A stretch of 64,000 nt of DNA, from NCBI RefSeq assembly GCF_000379765.1, contig NZ_KB903430.1, positions 406,945 through 470,944 of the forward strand, written 5' to 3'. This document shows positions 28,265-36,862 of the stretch, one piece after another. Source of the DNA: Flexithrix dorotheae DSM 6795 (GTDB taxonomy: Bacteria; Bacteroidota; Bacteroidia; Cytophagales; Flammeovirgaceae). Numbering within the stretch: position 1 is the first letter of the stretch; every line of letters starts with the position of its first letter. The translations under genes were made by a program, and so were the position numbers. The notes under the pieces were generated by a model, which saw nothing but the letters and a program-made list of their open reading frames with translations, was not told the origin of the DNA and ran no database searches.

Positions 28265-29245
28265 TTAAGCAGTTTCCACTTTTCCCTTTCTTTTAGAAAT
28301 TAACTCAATACTGTAAACACTAAAAAATCCTAACACTGCCAGTACAATTGCTCCCAGTAAAAAAGCTTCATTGCCGGTAATTTCCTCAAATAAAAATGGA
28401 CTGACATTTACCTGCCCAAGAGGTTTTTCCACTCCATGCCTGTCGAAGTAAGTGGTCACTGTTTCTTTCCATGGCCATACTTTATTTAATGATCCCAAAA
28501 GAAAACCAATTAAAGTAGCCACTATAATATCATGATACTTTTTGAAAAGCCAGGTGAGCAAATGGGAAAAGGAAATTAGTCCCACCAAACAGCCTACTCC
28601 AAAGGCAGCAATAATTTTCAAATTAGCCAGAATCTCTGCTGTATCCACTGCCACAAGTGCATCAATCAGCTGCTTTATTGATCCAAAAACCAATTGATAA
28701 GCACCTAAAAGAATAAGGATAAAACTTCCGGAAATACCAGGCAATATCATGGCACAAATGGCAATTGCTCCACACATAAAAACATAAGCCATTCCAGAGT
28801 CTTCATCTGCAATGGTACTAATGGAGGAAATGTACCAGGCCACTATTGTACCTATAATTAAAAAAACCACTGCCAAAGCGGACCATTTTTTTATCTGACT
28901 GGCAACCAAAAAAACTGAAGCGATGATTAATCCAAAGAAAAATGACCAGATCAGGATGGGATGATTTTGCAATAAAAATAAAACCAATCTTGAAAGTGAA
29001 ACAATTGAAAGCCCTATCCCTAAAAATAAAACCGCCAAAAATTTACCATTAATTTTTTCCCAGAAGGCTTTTAGTTTAAAAGAAAATAATAATTTGATGG
29101 CTTCTAAATCCACCGATTTGATGGAAGCTAAAAGCTCCTCATAAATTCCGGAAATAAATGCAATTGTTCCTCCGGAAACCCCCGGAACTACATCAGCAGC
29201 ACCCATCGCCACACCTTTTAAAAATAGAAATATTCTGTTTTTCAC
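28265..29245 (-). CDS. popT: DUF368 polyprenyl-phosphate transporter (PopT family)
   Basis: 326 residues with about eight to ten transmembrane segments. DUF368 signatures are the N-terminal GVAMGAADVVPGVSGGTIAF and the internal repeat of the same element, AICAMILPGISGSFIL (about 162-178), giving inverted-repeat symmetry. DUF368 proteins have been shown in other bacteria to return undecaprenyl phosphate across the inner membrane for cell-wall and polysaccharide synthesis. The start is a GTG at 29243-29245. The gene symbol is by family assignment. Confidence 0.88.
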   Translation of the reverse strand: MKNRIFLFLKGVAMGAADVVPGVSGGTIAFISGIYEELLASIKSVDLEAIKLLFSFKLKAFWEKINGKFLAVLFLGIGLSIVSLSRLVLFLLQNHPILIWSFFFGLIIASVFLVASQIKKWSALAVVFLIIGTIVAWYISSISTIADEDSGMAYVFMCGAIAICAMILPGISGSFILILLGAYQLVFGSIKQLIDALVAVDTAEILANLKIIAAFGVGCLVGLISFSHLLTWLFKKYHDIIVATLIGFLLGSLNKVWPWKETVTTYFDRHGVEKPLGQVNVSPFLFEEITGNEAFLLGAIVLAVLGFFSVYSIELISKRKGKVETA

Positions 29246-29707
29246 TTTGTTTGTGGATTTATTTTAATAATAGAAGATTATTATTTACTCGGTAAAAATG
29301 ATCAACCATACTGTAATGGTGAGTCCAAAAAAATCTTCGGCAAAACTGAGGAAAATTTTACAGGAAACAAATTTAATCAAATGGTGCATTTACAAAAATT
29401 AAGGAATGGAAGGTAGGGAAAATAAATTCAATGTTGTATTACTTGAAAAATAACGAAAAAAGACCAACAATTTTGAGTACAAAGACTACAGTTTAGTCTT
29501 TCTTTTATAATAACAAACAAATCCCTATTCACATTAATAATCCATATCTGCATTCCCATACTGTGGGTACCAGAAATCTTTTGTTCAATTTTTAAAAATA
29601 CTGCATGACCAAACGATTACTCATTTTATAAGCCCTGATGGCTTAATCTTTACTATAGCCCGAATGGAGCTATCTATAGTTTTATCACCTAAAATGAGAC
29701 AACCGTT
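29246..29707. other. 462-base intergenic region with possible dispersed-repeat copy
   Basis: Divergent promoter region of the DUF368 and lipoprotein genes. It contains a low-confidence copy of the multi-hairpin repeat listed at 29629-29673. I see nothing else. Confidence 0.5.
29629..29673 (+). repeat. Possible degenerate copy of the multi-hairpin intergenic repeat
   Basis: TAAGCC-CTGAT-GGCTTA hairpin (29629-29645) followed after a few bases by a second hairpin, ATAGC (29655-29659) / GCTAT (29669-29673), with a GAATGG-type apex. It resembles the hairpins with GAA-type loops at 39670-39760. Confidence 0.3.
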
Positions 29708-30247
29708 ATGAAAACTAATCAGCTAATAAAGTTATCAATTCTGTTTTTTCTTGCCCTTTCCACCAATTCCTGTAGTGATTCGGCAGATCTGGCCAATCAG
29801 GAAGAAGAAATTTCTGAAGTTGTAGGCTATCCAAATGTGGATGAAGAATTATGGCCTTATTTCGAAAAGTTTGAAATAGAAGGGAAACAGGAAGGCTGGG
29901 ACATTGATTTGGTAAAAGAAGGTATTACAGGGACTATTGCCGAAATTGAGGAGAATAATGTGCTCGGTCAGTGTAGTTTTAATCGCGCTAATCCCAATCA
30001 TGTAATGATTGACAAAACTTTTTGGTCAACTGCCAGCGACCGGTTTAAAGAGTTTGTGGTATTTCACGAACTCGGCCATTGCTTTCTCTTGAGAGACCAT
30101 TTGGAAGACGTAAATGTAAATGGAACCTGTGTCAGTATAATGCGAAGTGGTACAGGCTTCTGCAGAGATAATTACACCGCATTCACCAGGGAAAATTATA
30201 TTGATGAGTTATTTGATCGGGACCGATTTAATGATATTAATTTCTAA
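29708..30247 (+). CDS. Lipoprotein with HExxH metallopeptidase motif
   Basis: 179 residues. Lipoprotein signal with Cys22 (STNSC). A zinc-binding motif H120-E-L-G-H124 is followed by a further His at 131 (HELGHCFLLRDH), and the helix is preceded by RFKEFVVF, all as in small zincins. Two Cys pairs (VLGQC, GTCVSI, TGFC) could form a disulfide. The protease activity is inferred from the motif alone; the substrate and exact family are unknown. Nothing adjacent suggests a function. Confidence 0.75.
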   Translation: MKTNQLIKLSILFFLALSTNSCSDSADLANQEEEISEVVGYPNVDEELWPYFEKFEIEGKQEGWDIDLVKEGITGTIAEIEENNVLGQCSFNRANPNHVMIDKTFWSTASDRFKEFVVFHELGHCFLLRDHLEDVNVNGTCVSIMRSGTGFCRDNYTAFTRENYIDELFDRDRFNDINF

Positions 30248-30606
30248 TTTCTCAACCCTGGGCAATTCTCAATTGGTTAAAAGATTTTGTTAGCGGGGCC
30301 TGTCTTTTTCGGCCCTGCTTCCTTGAAGCTTCCGAAGTGAGATTGACAAAAGAATTCTTATGAAGATCTTGCTCGAGAAAGTGGTTTATTCAATACATTG
30401 GAAATTATTGATCAATTTTTCGAAATGATACTCCAGGGCCATTTCAGAGAAGTTTCCCAAGATATTCCAATACTTTACTCCGGCTGTTTTCCGGTCCACT
30501 CCGGGCTTTTTCCCAATGACTACTTTATGGTTTTTAGGCTGGATGATTACCTACATATTTGTAGTGTAATCAAAATCAATTTATAAACAATAAAAAACAA
30601 TCAGTC
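30248..30606. other. 359-base intergenic region with a stem-loop
   Basis: GCGGGGCC (30293-30300) / GGCCCTGC (30311-30318) form an 8-bp stem with one G-T pair, possibly a terminator for the upstream lipoprotein gene but with a weak T-run. An ORF at 30398-30586 shows no recognisable protein feature and was not accepted. Confidence 0.45.
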
Positions 30607-30987
30607 ATGAAAACTTTAAAAAAATTAGCGCTTTTTTCATTTGCAAATTTATTCGCTCTAGGGATAGTAATGGCAGATCCAGGAACAGGAAATGATTCCA
30701 AGAATAAAAGCAATGAAACAGCCGTAATGACTCAGAAAAAATCAAATAGTCCAATAGCTAATAATTATAAATTAAATAAAAATATAAAAGCCAATAGAGA
30801 ATTGGCAGCCCCTGTGGTTTCAAGTCCAACCAGCAATAATTTTAAGGACAATAACTATAAACTGAATAAAAATAAATCAGTAAATACCGAGGAGGGGAAT
30901 TCGATTGTAACTCAGAAAGAAGAGCAAAGCAGTTTCCCGGTATTTAAAGGACACAAACACGCGAAAAGTAGTGGAAAGACTCAATAG
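30607..30987 (+). CDS. Small secreted Asn/Lys-rich repeat protein
   Basis: 126 residues. A signal peptide (about 1-23, ending VMA) is followed by a basic, Asn/Lys-rich low-complexity body. The octapeptide NNYKLNKN occurs twice (about residues 52-59 and 82-89), and TQKK / TQKE elements flank them, so the mature part is an internal duplication of about 30-35 residues. No homologue family is recognised; a terminator follows directly. Confidence 0.65.
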   Translation: MKTLKKLALFSFANLFALGIVMADPGTGNDSKNKSNETAVMTQKKSNSPIANNYKLNKNIKANRELAAPVVSSPTSNNFKDNNYKLNKNKSVNTEEGNSIVTQKEEQSSFPVFKGHKHAKSSGKTQ

Positions 30988-31012
30988 TTTGGGATTAGTA
31001 AAATAGAAAGTT

Positions 31013-31044
31013 AAAAATACCCGGCAGTTGCCGGGTATTTTTTT
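31013..31044 (+). terminator. Terminator after the small secreted protein
   Basis: 14-bp perfect stem: AAAAATACCCGGCA (31013-31026) / TGCCGGGTATTTTT (31029-31042), followed by T residues. It could also serve the convergent GH3 gene. Confidence 0.85.
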
Positions 31045-31076
31045 ATATATCATCGTGATTAGAATTCTTTTTTAAA

Positions 31077-33386
31077 TTACTTATACTCAAACCCTTCACT
31101 TAAACCTCCTACATGCAATGTAAAATCACCTGGTTCAATTAATTTTTTACCATCCTCATCGGGATAGCTCAAATCTTTTTCGGGATTGATCTCGAAAGTA
31201 AAGGTTTTACTTTCACCTGGTTTAAAGTGCTGCTTTTCAAAATATTTAAGGGCCTTTACAGGTCTGGTATAGGTTCCTACTTCATCTGAAATGTACCACA
31301 ACACTGCTTCCTTGCCTTCCACATCTCCCGTATTGGTAACCGTCACCTGAGCAGTCATTGTTTTTTTTCCTGAAATAGATTTACTACTTAGTTTCAGATT
31401 CTTGTATTCGAAAGTAGTATAACTTAAACCTTCACCAAAATTGGCAATTGCATTTCTGTTTGTATGGTCCTCCTGAAAGAACAACTCCATATTTTTATGG
31501 TTATATGGATACCAGTGCCCTGCAAAAGCCGGGTAGGTAAAGGACATTTTACCACTCGGATTGGTTTGGCCACTCAACACTTCTGCTATAGCCTGCCCGC
31601 CTTCAAATCCGGGAAGCCCTGCCCAAATGAAAGCATCACAATTATCCAATACTTCTGTGACCAGTCTTGGCCTGCCTGCCACCATAATCAACACAACAGG
31701 TTTACCAGTTAACTGCGCTTCCTTAATCAATTCAATTTGATCTTTTTCTAATTCCAAAGAAGGTATATTCCCAGGTGTTTCTGAATAGGGCTCCTCCCCG
31801 GCTACCACTACAACCGCATCTGCATCGATTGCAGATTTTCTTAAACCTGCTTTATCAGTAAGCTCCACCTTAGTACCGGAAAATTCCTTTTTCATCGCTG
31901 TGAAAACAGTATGCATGTCCTTGGGAAATAATTGCTCATCAGTTGGAATCCATCTAAGGGTCCACCCCCCGGCCAAAGCCTTTTTCGAGTCTGCATTTTT
32001 TCCTGTCAACACTATTTTCTTTGGGCTTTTTAAAGGGAGAATTCCTTCATTTTTAGTCAGTACTAATGATTCTCTGGCAGCGTTCAAAGCCTTCTCCACG
32101 CTTTCAGGGCTTTTTATTTTGTCCGATCCATTATTCCCTGGATAGGGATTATCAAATAAGCCGGCCTGAAATTTCAACCTCAGGATTCTGGCTACTGAAA
32201 GATCTATTCTATCCATGGAAATCCTTTTTTCTTCTACCAATTCTTTGAGCTCACCAAAAAAGTCGGTGGTATATGGTGTCATGGACATATCAATTCCGGC
32301 CATGATGGCTTTGTAGGTAGCCTCTTTCATATCTTTTGCCACTTTATGCGTTTTATGCAGCCGAATCACATCCTCCCAGTCCGTCACAACCGCTCCTTTA
32401 AATCCCATTTGATCTCTTAGCAATTTAGTCAACAACTTATGAGAGGCATGCACGGGAACACTGTTGATATCCCCTCCATTTATCATAAATGATTTTATCC
32501 CGGCATCAACCAAAGCCTGGAAAGAGGGCACAAAAAACTCCTGTAGCTGCTGATCATCAATAGTAGCCGGAGTTCTGTCCCACCCATTATCCGGATCAGA
32601 ATATCCAATAAAATGTTTGGCTGTAGCCACCTGTTTGTGGGGAGCAGTTTCCGGATGATTTTCCAGCATTTTCACATAGGCCGCTCCCATAACCGAACAG
32701 ACATAAGGATCTTCGCCATAAGTCTCGTAAAACCTTGGCCAGTTGGGGTTTCTTCCAATATCTACCACAGGGCAAAAAATCCAATGATGCCCCAGGTTTG
32801 CAGTTTCCAGACCAACCACATAGGCTTCATCTGTAGAAAATTGAGGTTGAAAAGTAGCCCCAATATTTATGCTATGGGGGAAAATAGTGCTGTTCTCCAG
32901 ATAATTTGCCCCATGCATATGGTCAACCCCATAAATCATGGGAATTTTGAGCCGACTATACCGCATATTTAACTCCTGAAGCAATTTGGAATATTCATAC
33001 CAGTTTTCCGCAGGAACGGCAATTCCATTCAGAAAAGAGCCAATTTTATACTTGGTTAAATACTCAATTACTTTAGCAGTATCAAGATTCAGCAGGGTTT
33101 CAGGTGGAGCAGAGGGGTCGGTAGCTGCGTTTACTTCTTCAGCAATCATATTGTTATTGATCTGAGTCATCTGACCGATTTTTTCCTCGAGAGTCATTTT
33201 GGAAATCAGGTCATCAATTTTAGCCTCCATCTCTTTATCAGAGGTCCTCTCATGCGCTCTTCTCTCTTTGTCAGTCATTTCCTTTTCCTTTGGATCATTG
33301 GGAATTTGGTAGCCAAAAATCATAAAAATCCCAATGGAGATCAGAAATATCCTGAGCTTAAACGTTGTTTTGTAATACACTTTCAT
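31077..33386 (-). CDS. Glycoside hydrolase family 3, β-glucosidase type
   Basis: 769 residues, the BglX-like three-domain length. A hydrophobic N-terminal signal (about 10-30) without clear cleavage site is followed by the GH3 barrel: GVDHMHGANYLENSTIFPHS, TYGEDPY and KHFIGYSDPDNG. The catalytic nucleophile is predicted as Asp336 in GAVVTDWEDV. The GH3 C-terminal domain has VAGEEPYSETPG; a fibronectin-III-like domain (from about 660, QVTVTNTGDVEGKE) closes the protein. Likely cleaves β-glucosides such as cellobiose or laminaribiose in the periplasm or on the cell surface. It is monocistronic. Confidence 0.94.
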   Translation of the reverse strand: MKVYYKTTFKLRIFLISIGIFMIFGYQIPNDPKEKEMTDKERRAHERTSDKEMEAKIDDLISKMTLEEKIGQMTQINNNMIAEEVNAATDPSAPPETLLNLDTAKVIEYLTKYKIGSFLNGIAVPAENWYEYSKLLQELNMRYSRLKIPMIYGVDHMHGANYLENSTIFPHSINIGATFQPQFSTDEAYVVGLETANLGHHWIFCPVVDIGRNPNWPRFYETYGEDPYVCSVMGAAYVKMLENHPETAPHKQVATAKHFIGYSDPDNGWDRTPATIDDQQLQEFFVPSFQALVDAGIKSFMINGGDINSVPVHASHKLLTKLLRDQMGFKGAVVTDWEDVIRLHKTHKVAKDMKEATYKAIMAGIDMSMTPYTTDFFGELKELVEEKRISMDRIDLSVARILRLKFQAGLFDNPYPGNNGSDKIKSPESVEKALNAARESLVLTKNEGILPLKSPKKIVLTGKNADSKKALAGGWTLRWIPTDEQLFPKDMHTVFTAMKKEFSGTKVELTDKAGLRKSAIDADAVVVVAGEEPYSETPGNIPSLELEKDQIELIKEAQLTGKPVVLIMVAGRPRLVTEVLDNCDAFIWAGLPGFEGGQAIAEVLSGQTNPSGKMSFTYPAFAGHWYPYNHKNMELFFQEDHTNRNAIANFGEGLSYTTFEYKNLKLSSKSISGKKTMTAQVTVTNTGDVEGKEAVLWYISDEVGTYTRPVKALKYFEKQHFKPGESKTFTFEINPEKDLSYPDEDGKKLIEPGDFTLHVGGLSEGFEYK

Positions 33387-33521
33387 TTCATATCATTTTT
33401 TAATTTCCTTTAAACTTAAAAAATGAATGAATGAAGTAGAAATCAGTTAAAGAATATCTTTTAAGAGCTGAAAAGAATCATGTTTTTTTATGAGGGCAGA
33501 TAGGTTAAAGTAAAATCCCTA

Positions 33522-34889
33522 CTAATTAAGCATAAGATATTCGTTTATAAACGGAATACATTCCTGGGTTGAATCCATTTTTTGAAAATACCCTATAAAT
33601 AATTCATCATTCTCACTATAAAATTCTTTAGGAATTCTTATTTTTTGTAAACCAGAATCTAAGGGAAAATACATTATTCTATTTCCATTGAAAACACAGT
33701 TTTTTATGATCAATGAATCAGAAATGCCTACAATATCATAAACCAATCCTAAATCCCCATTATCTAGTAAAAGTGGTTTATAAAATAAATACTTCCCATT
33801 TTCTTGTATCTGGAAACATTCCCCCTTTTTATAATTCTTTGGTTCTACCCCCTCAGTTTTATTTATTTTCCCTTTATTAATATCTACAGATAAAAATTTA
33901 TTCTTCCAATACTCTTCACAATCAAAAAATTCAATTGAGTTTAATATTGAATATGCTATTTTTTCATAGCCTTTATTATTTTTCGTATGTGGGATTGTGA
34001 CCACTGCCTCAACAGATTCAAAATCATTATCCAGCCAAAATTTTATTTTTTTATTATTTTTAAAAGTATCAATCACAATAGAATACACACCTGTTTTTCT
34101 CTTAAACTCTATACTTTCCAAGGAGTCTATTTGAAGAGAATCTGCAAGTAACAGATTTTGAATCTTATCGAGATTGTAGATGGTTTGTACGGTTTGTTGA
34201 ATATTGGTAATTGAAAAACTTATCCCATATTTAAAAAATTTATTCATTTTATAAACATAATCCTTTTCACTTCCAGAAATTATTTCAGATACAGTATCTG
34301 GAAAAAATACCCTGGTCCCTGCCAAATAATCTGTGTGAACTGAAGGATTATTATCAATAGATGAGCCTATTAGTAAAGAATCAATTTTAAACTCCCAATA
34401 CCGCTGAATATCTACATTTCTACTATGATCAGTTTCCTTATCATAATCCTTCTGCATTTTGGATAAATCTTTTCGTGTTTGCCTTAGGAGTTTGGTTACT
34501 TCCTTTTCATTCTCCTTTCCCAATCCTTCTATTTTTGAATTTAAAACTCTGGAATGATACTCTGTAATATTAAAATGGTATTGTTCATGCCGTAACAAAT
34601 CCTCACTATGTTTGGCGGAAGACTTCACCCAGGACCCAACATTATTTTGTCCTGCGTAAGATTTATATGCCTTGATTATTGAATCGTACTCTATATATAC
34701 AAAGCTTTGGATTCCTGCACTGTAGGAAGTAAAAGGAAGGGGAATCCCATCAAAATCTTCCCAGGTTAACAGAGTCCAGTTTTTAATCTTTTTTTCTCTA
34801 TAAAAATCTTTTTCATATAAGATTACTATAGATAATATTGCTAGAGAAAAAACTGAAATATAACTTTTAGTTTTTACCAGATTCGCCAC
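33522..34889 (-). CDS. DUF922-like putative Zn-dependent protease with N-terminal anchor
   Basis: 455 residues, GTG start. One hydrophobic segment (about 8-25) is followed by a DUF922-like domain (about 35-175): WEDFDGIPLPFTSYSAG and a zinc motif H101-E102-Q-Y-H105 in LLRHEQYHFNITEYHSR, then a coiled-coil-like helix. The C-terminal 250 residues are not recognised. The 3' part of the upstream gene overlaps this one by 16 bases, so they form an operon. Confidence 0.7.
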   Translation of the reverse strand: MANLVKTKSYISVFSLAILSIVILYEKDFYREKKIKNWTLLTWEDFDGIPLPFTSYSAGIQSFVYIEYDSIIKAYKSYAGQNNVGSWVKSSAKHSEDLLRHEQYHFNITEYHSRVLNSKIEGLGKENEKEVTKLLRQTRKDLSKMQKDYDKETDHSRNVDIQRYWEFKIDSLLIGSSIDNNPSVHTDYLAGTRVFFPDTVSEIISGSEKDYVYKMNKFFKYGISFSITNIQQTVQTIYNLDKIQNLLLADSLQIDSLESIEFKRKTGVYSIVIDTFKNNKKIKFWLDNDFESVEAVVTIPHTKNNKGYEKIAYSILNSIEFFDCEEYWKNKFLSVDINKGKINKTEGVEPKNYKKGECFQIQENGKYLFYKPLLLDNGDLGLVYDIVGISDSLIIKNCVFNGNRIMYFPLDSGLQKIRIPKEFYSENDELFIGYFQKMDSTQECIPFINEYLMLN

Positions 34890-35521
34890 TTGAATAAACT
34901 TAATAATTGATTTAATAAGAAATATACCAATTCAAAAAATAAAACGGCAAATGCCATCCCCAACAGGCTTAGGACTATTTTGAATATTAACCTGAATGAT
35001 AAAATATAATAAGTTTCATTTATTAGGTAGTCCAATAAACTTATTATAATCCATCCAACAATAAATGAAAAAAAGGTATGATAAAAACGACCTTCGAAAT
35101 CATTGCTCCTCTTATGTTCTATTCTATAGGAAATATGGATAAAAGGAATGATTACCAACAAAAGTGTAATGTAAAAATATTTACTTACTTCCTGGTACCA
35201 TGGTTCTGAAGAATAAAGATTAAAAACAATTATTCCAGAATAAAATATTAAAGAAACACAAATAGTTGAGTAAAATTCCCTGAAAGAAAGTGTTCTTAAA
35301 AATGGTTTCCTTTTCTTCGGATTTGTAGTGTTATCAATTGGATTTGTATTTTCTGCTTCTATTACTTTTTTTTTGATTGAAATACAAGCTCCATGCTTTT
35401 CATTCAAAACCAGAATTGCCGCTTCCAAAGCCTCTTCTTGATAATCTTTTTTATTAACTAGAATTTGTCTTAACTGGCTTTCTGTTTTTTTGCTGTATAA
35501 GTCGTAAAAATGCTTATTCAT
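34874..35521 (-). CDS. Four-helix membrane protein
   Basis: 215 residues. An N-terminal cytoplasmic part carries a motif common in Bacteroidota proteins (YSKKTESQLRQILVNKKDYQ, then EEALEAAILVLNEK); four transmembrane segments follow (about 82-100, 115-135, 148-168, 182-205). No function is recognised. It is the first gene of the operon with the DUF922-like gene. Confidence 0.6.
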   Translation of the reverse strand: MNKHFYDLYSKKTESQLRQILVNKKDYQEEALEAAILVLNEKHGACISIKKKVIEAENTNPIDNTTNPKKRKPFLRTLSFREFYSTICVSLIFYSGIIVFNLYSSEPWYQEVSKYFYITLLLVIIPFIHISYRIEHKRSNDFEGRFYHTFFSFIVGWIIISLLDYLINETYYILSFRLIFKIVLSLLGMAFAVLFFELVYFLLNQLLSLFKWRIW

Positions 35522-35632
35522 TAGGAATAAAAAATTACCAAATCTAGAGATTAAATATAAAACATCCTTCTCACATTATTGATAACCCCATAAATATACA
35601 CCTATTATTTAAAGTTTTCGAATTGTATATTT

Positions 35633-36862
35633 CTACTCCTTCCCCATCATTCTAAAAGAAAACCAACCCAGCATGCCAATTAACAAAATCATGATTCCCC
35701 AAAGCCAGGCTTTGTTTTCAAATAAGGGTGAAGCTTTTAGTTCTTCCGGATGGTCAATCTCCTCTTCTTTTCCCAATTGAAGTACAGCTAAATTTGCAGG
35801 AATATTGGCGGTGTGATGATTGATATCGTAAGATGGCATTCTGACATTTCCCCCATAAACCAGGAAATAATCAGCTGTTTTGGTAAACCTGGCTAACAAC
35901 TCATGCTGATATCCTTTGGCGGTAATTTTCCCAATGGACAATGGCTCATTATCCCGATTTTCTATTATCAACCTCAACTTTTTTAAGGTGTTACCATCCA
36001 GCGAAAAAGCATTATTTTCAATAGAATTCAGAATTCCTGTCCCAATAGTTTTGTAATTATAATGCCAGCCCATTTCCGTTTTTACTGAATCTGATAAATA
36101 CTGAATTCTCACAGGCCGGTAAAAATCAAAATCTTCATTTATTTCTACTTGCAGGTAATTAACCGGAACGGAGATTTCCAAATCAATATCTAATATGGTT
36201 TTATGGCCTTTTTGATCCTCTGAAACAGCCTTTTTCACAATTTTATAATCGTTGTAAACCGGCTTCAGGATGTCATTTTTAAGCACTTTTGCCGATTTTA
36301 AGGCTGGTTTATCCGGAGTTTTGATGAGCAGGCGATAATAGGAATAAGTAGCATTTGGGAAAGATACTTTAGTAAAATGGTAATCAGTTTGAGGATTTTT
36401 GATAGACAAAATTCTATAATCATCCACCAGGGTAAACCATTCCTGTTGATCCTGACTGCCTTCTAGCTGCACTTTCCAGTCAAAATTTTCCTGATTAAAA
36501 TCCAGGGATATCTGGTCAACAGTTTCCGCTGAAGCTACTTTAAAAGTAAAATAGTGACCCTTCGCATTTTGGGAAACATTCATCAGCTCAAAACTGATTT
36601 CTTTAGTGGTGTGTTTCCCATTCAGCTTTTTGAGCAAATATGGTGCTTCCACTGTATCATTTTCATTGGTGATGCCATAAATCCTCAAATCATTCAACCG
36701 GGAAGAAACCCTGCCATAAATATCCACCGGAAGTGTTATTTTATGCCATTGATCAGAAACACCATCAATTGATCTTTTATAATTAAATTTCTCCACCTGT
36801 GCATGGGAAAGTGAAGCAACCAAACACAGTAAAAAGGTAATAATTTTAAGCCTCAACTTCAT
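35633..36862 (-). CDS. DUF3999-like secreted/membrane protein
   Basis: 409 residues. A signal peptide (about 1-21, ending SHAQ) is followed by jelly-roll-like β-rich modules (SQDQQEWFTLVDDYRILSIK, a discoidin-like pattern) and a C-terminal transmembrane helix (about 387-405). This fits DUF3999, which is typically found next to DUF2339, as here. The start codon overlaps the DUF2339 stop by 17 bases. The function is unknown in the family. Confidence 0.78.
   Translation of the reverse strand: MKLRLKIITFLLCLVASLSHAQVEKFNYKRSIDGVSDQWHKITLPVDIYGRVSSRLNDLRIYGITNENDTVEAPYLLKKLNGKHTTKEISFELMNVSQNAKGHYFTFKVASAETVDQISLDFNQENFDWKVQLEGSQDQQEWFTLVDDYRILSIKNPQTDYHFTKVSFPNATYSYYRLLIKTPDKPALKSAKVLKNDILKPVYNDYKIVKKAVSEDQKGHKTILDIDLEISVPVNYLQVEINEDFDFYRPVRIQYLSDSVKTEMGWHYNYKTIGTGILNSIENNAFSLDGNTLKKLRLIIENRDNEPLSIGKITAKGYQHELLARFTKTADYFLVYGGNVRMPSYDINHHTANIPANLAVLQLGKEEEIDHPEELKASPLFENKAWLWGIMILLIGMLGWFSFRMMGKE

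Noticed and set aside
30398-30586. 62-codon plus-strand ORF
   Set aside because: No homology-like motif, no signal or domain, and it lies in an intergenic segment after a probable terminator.
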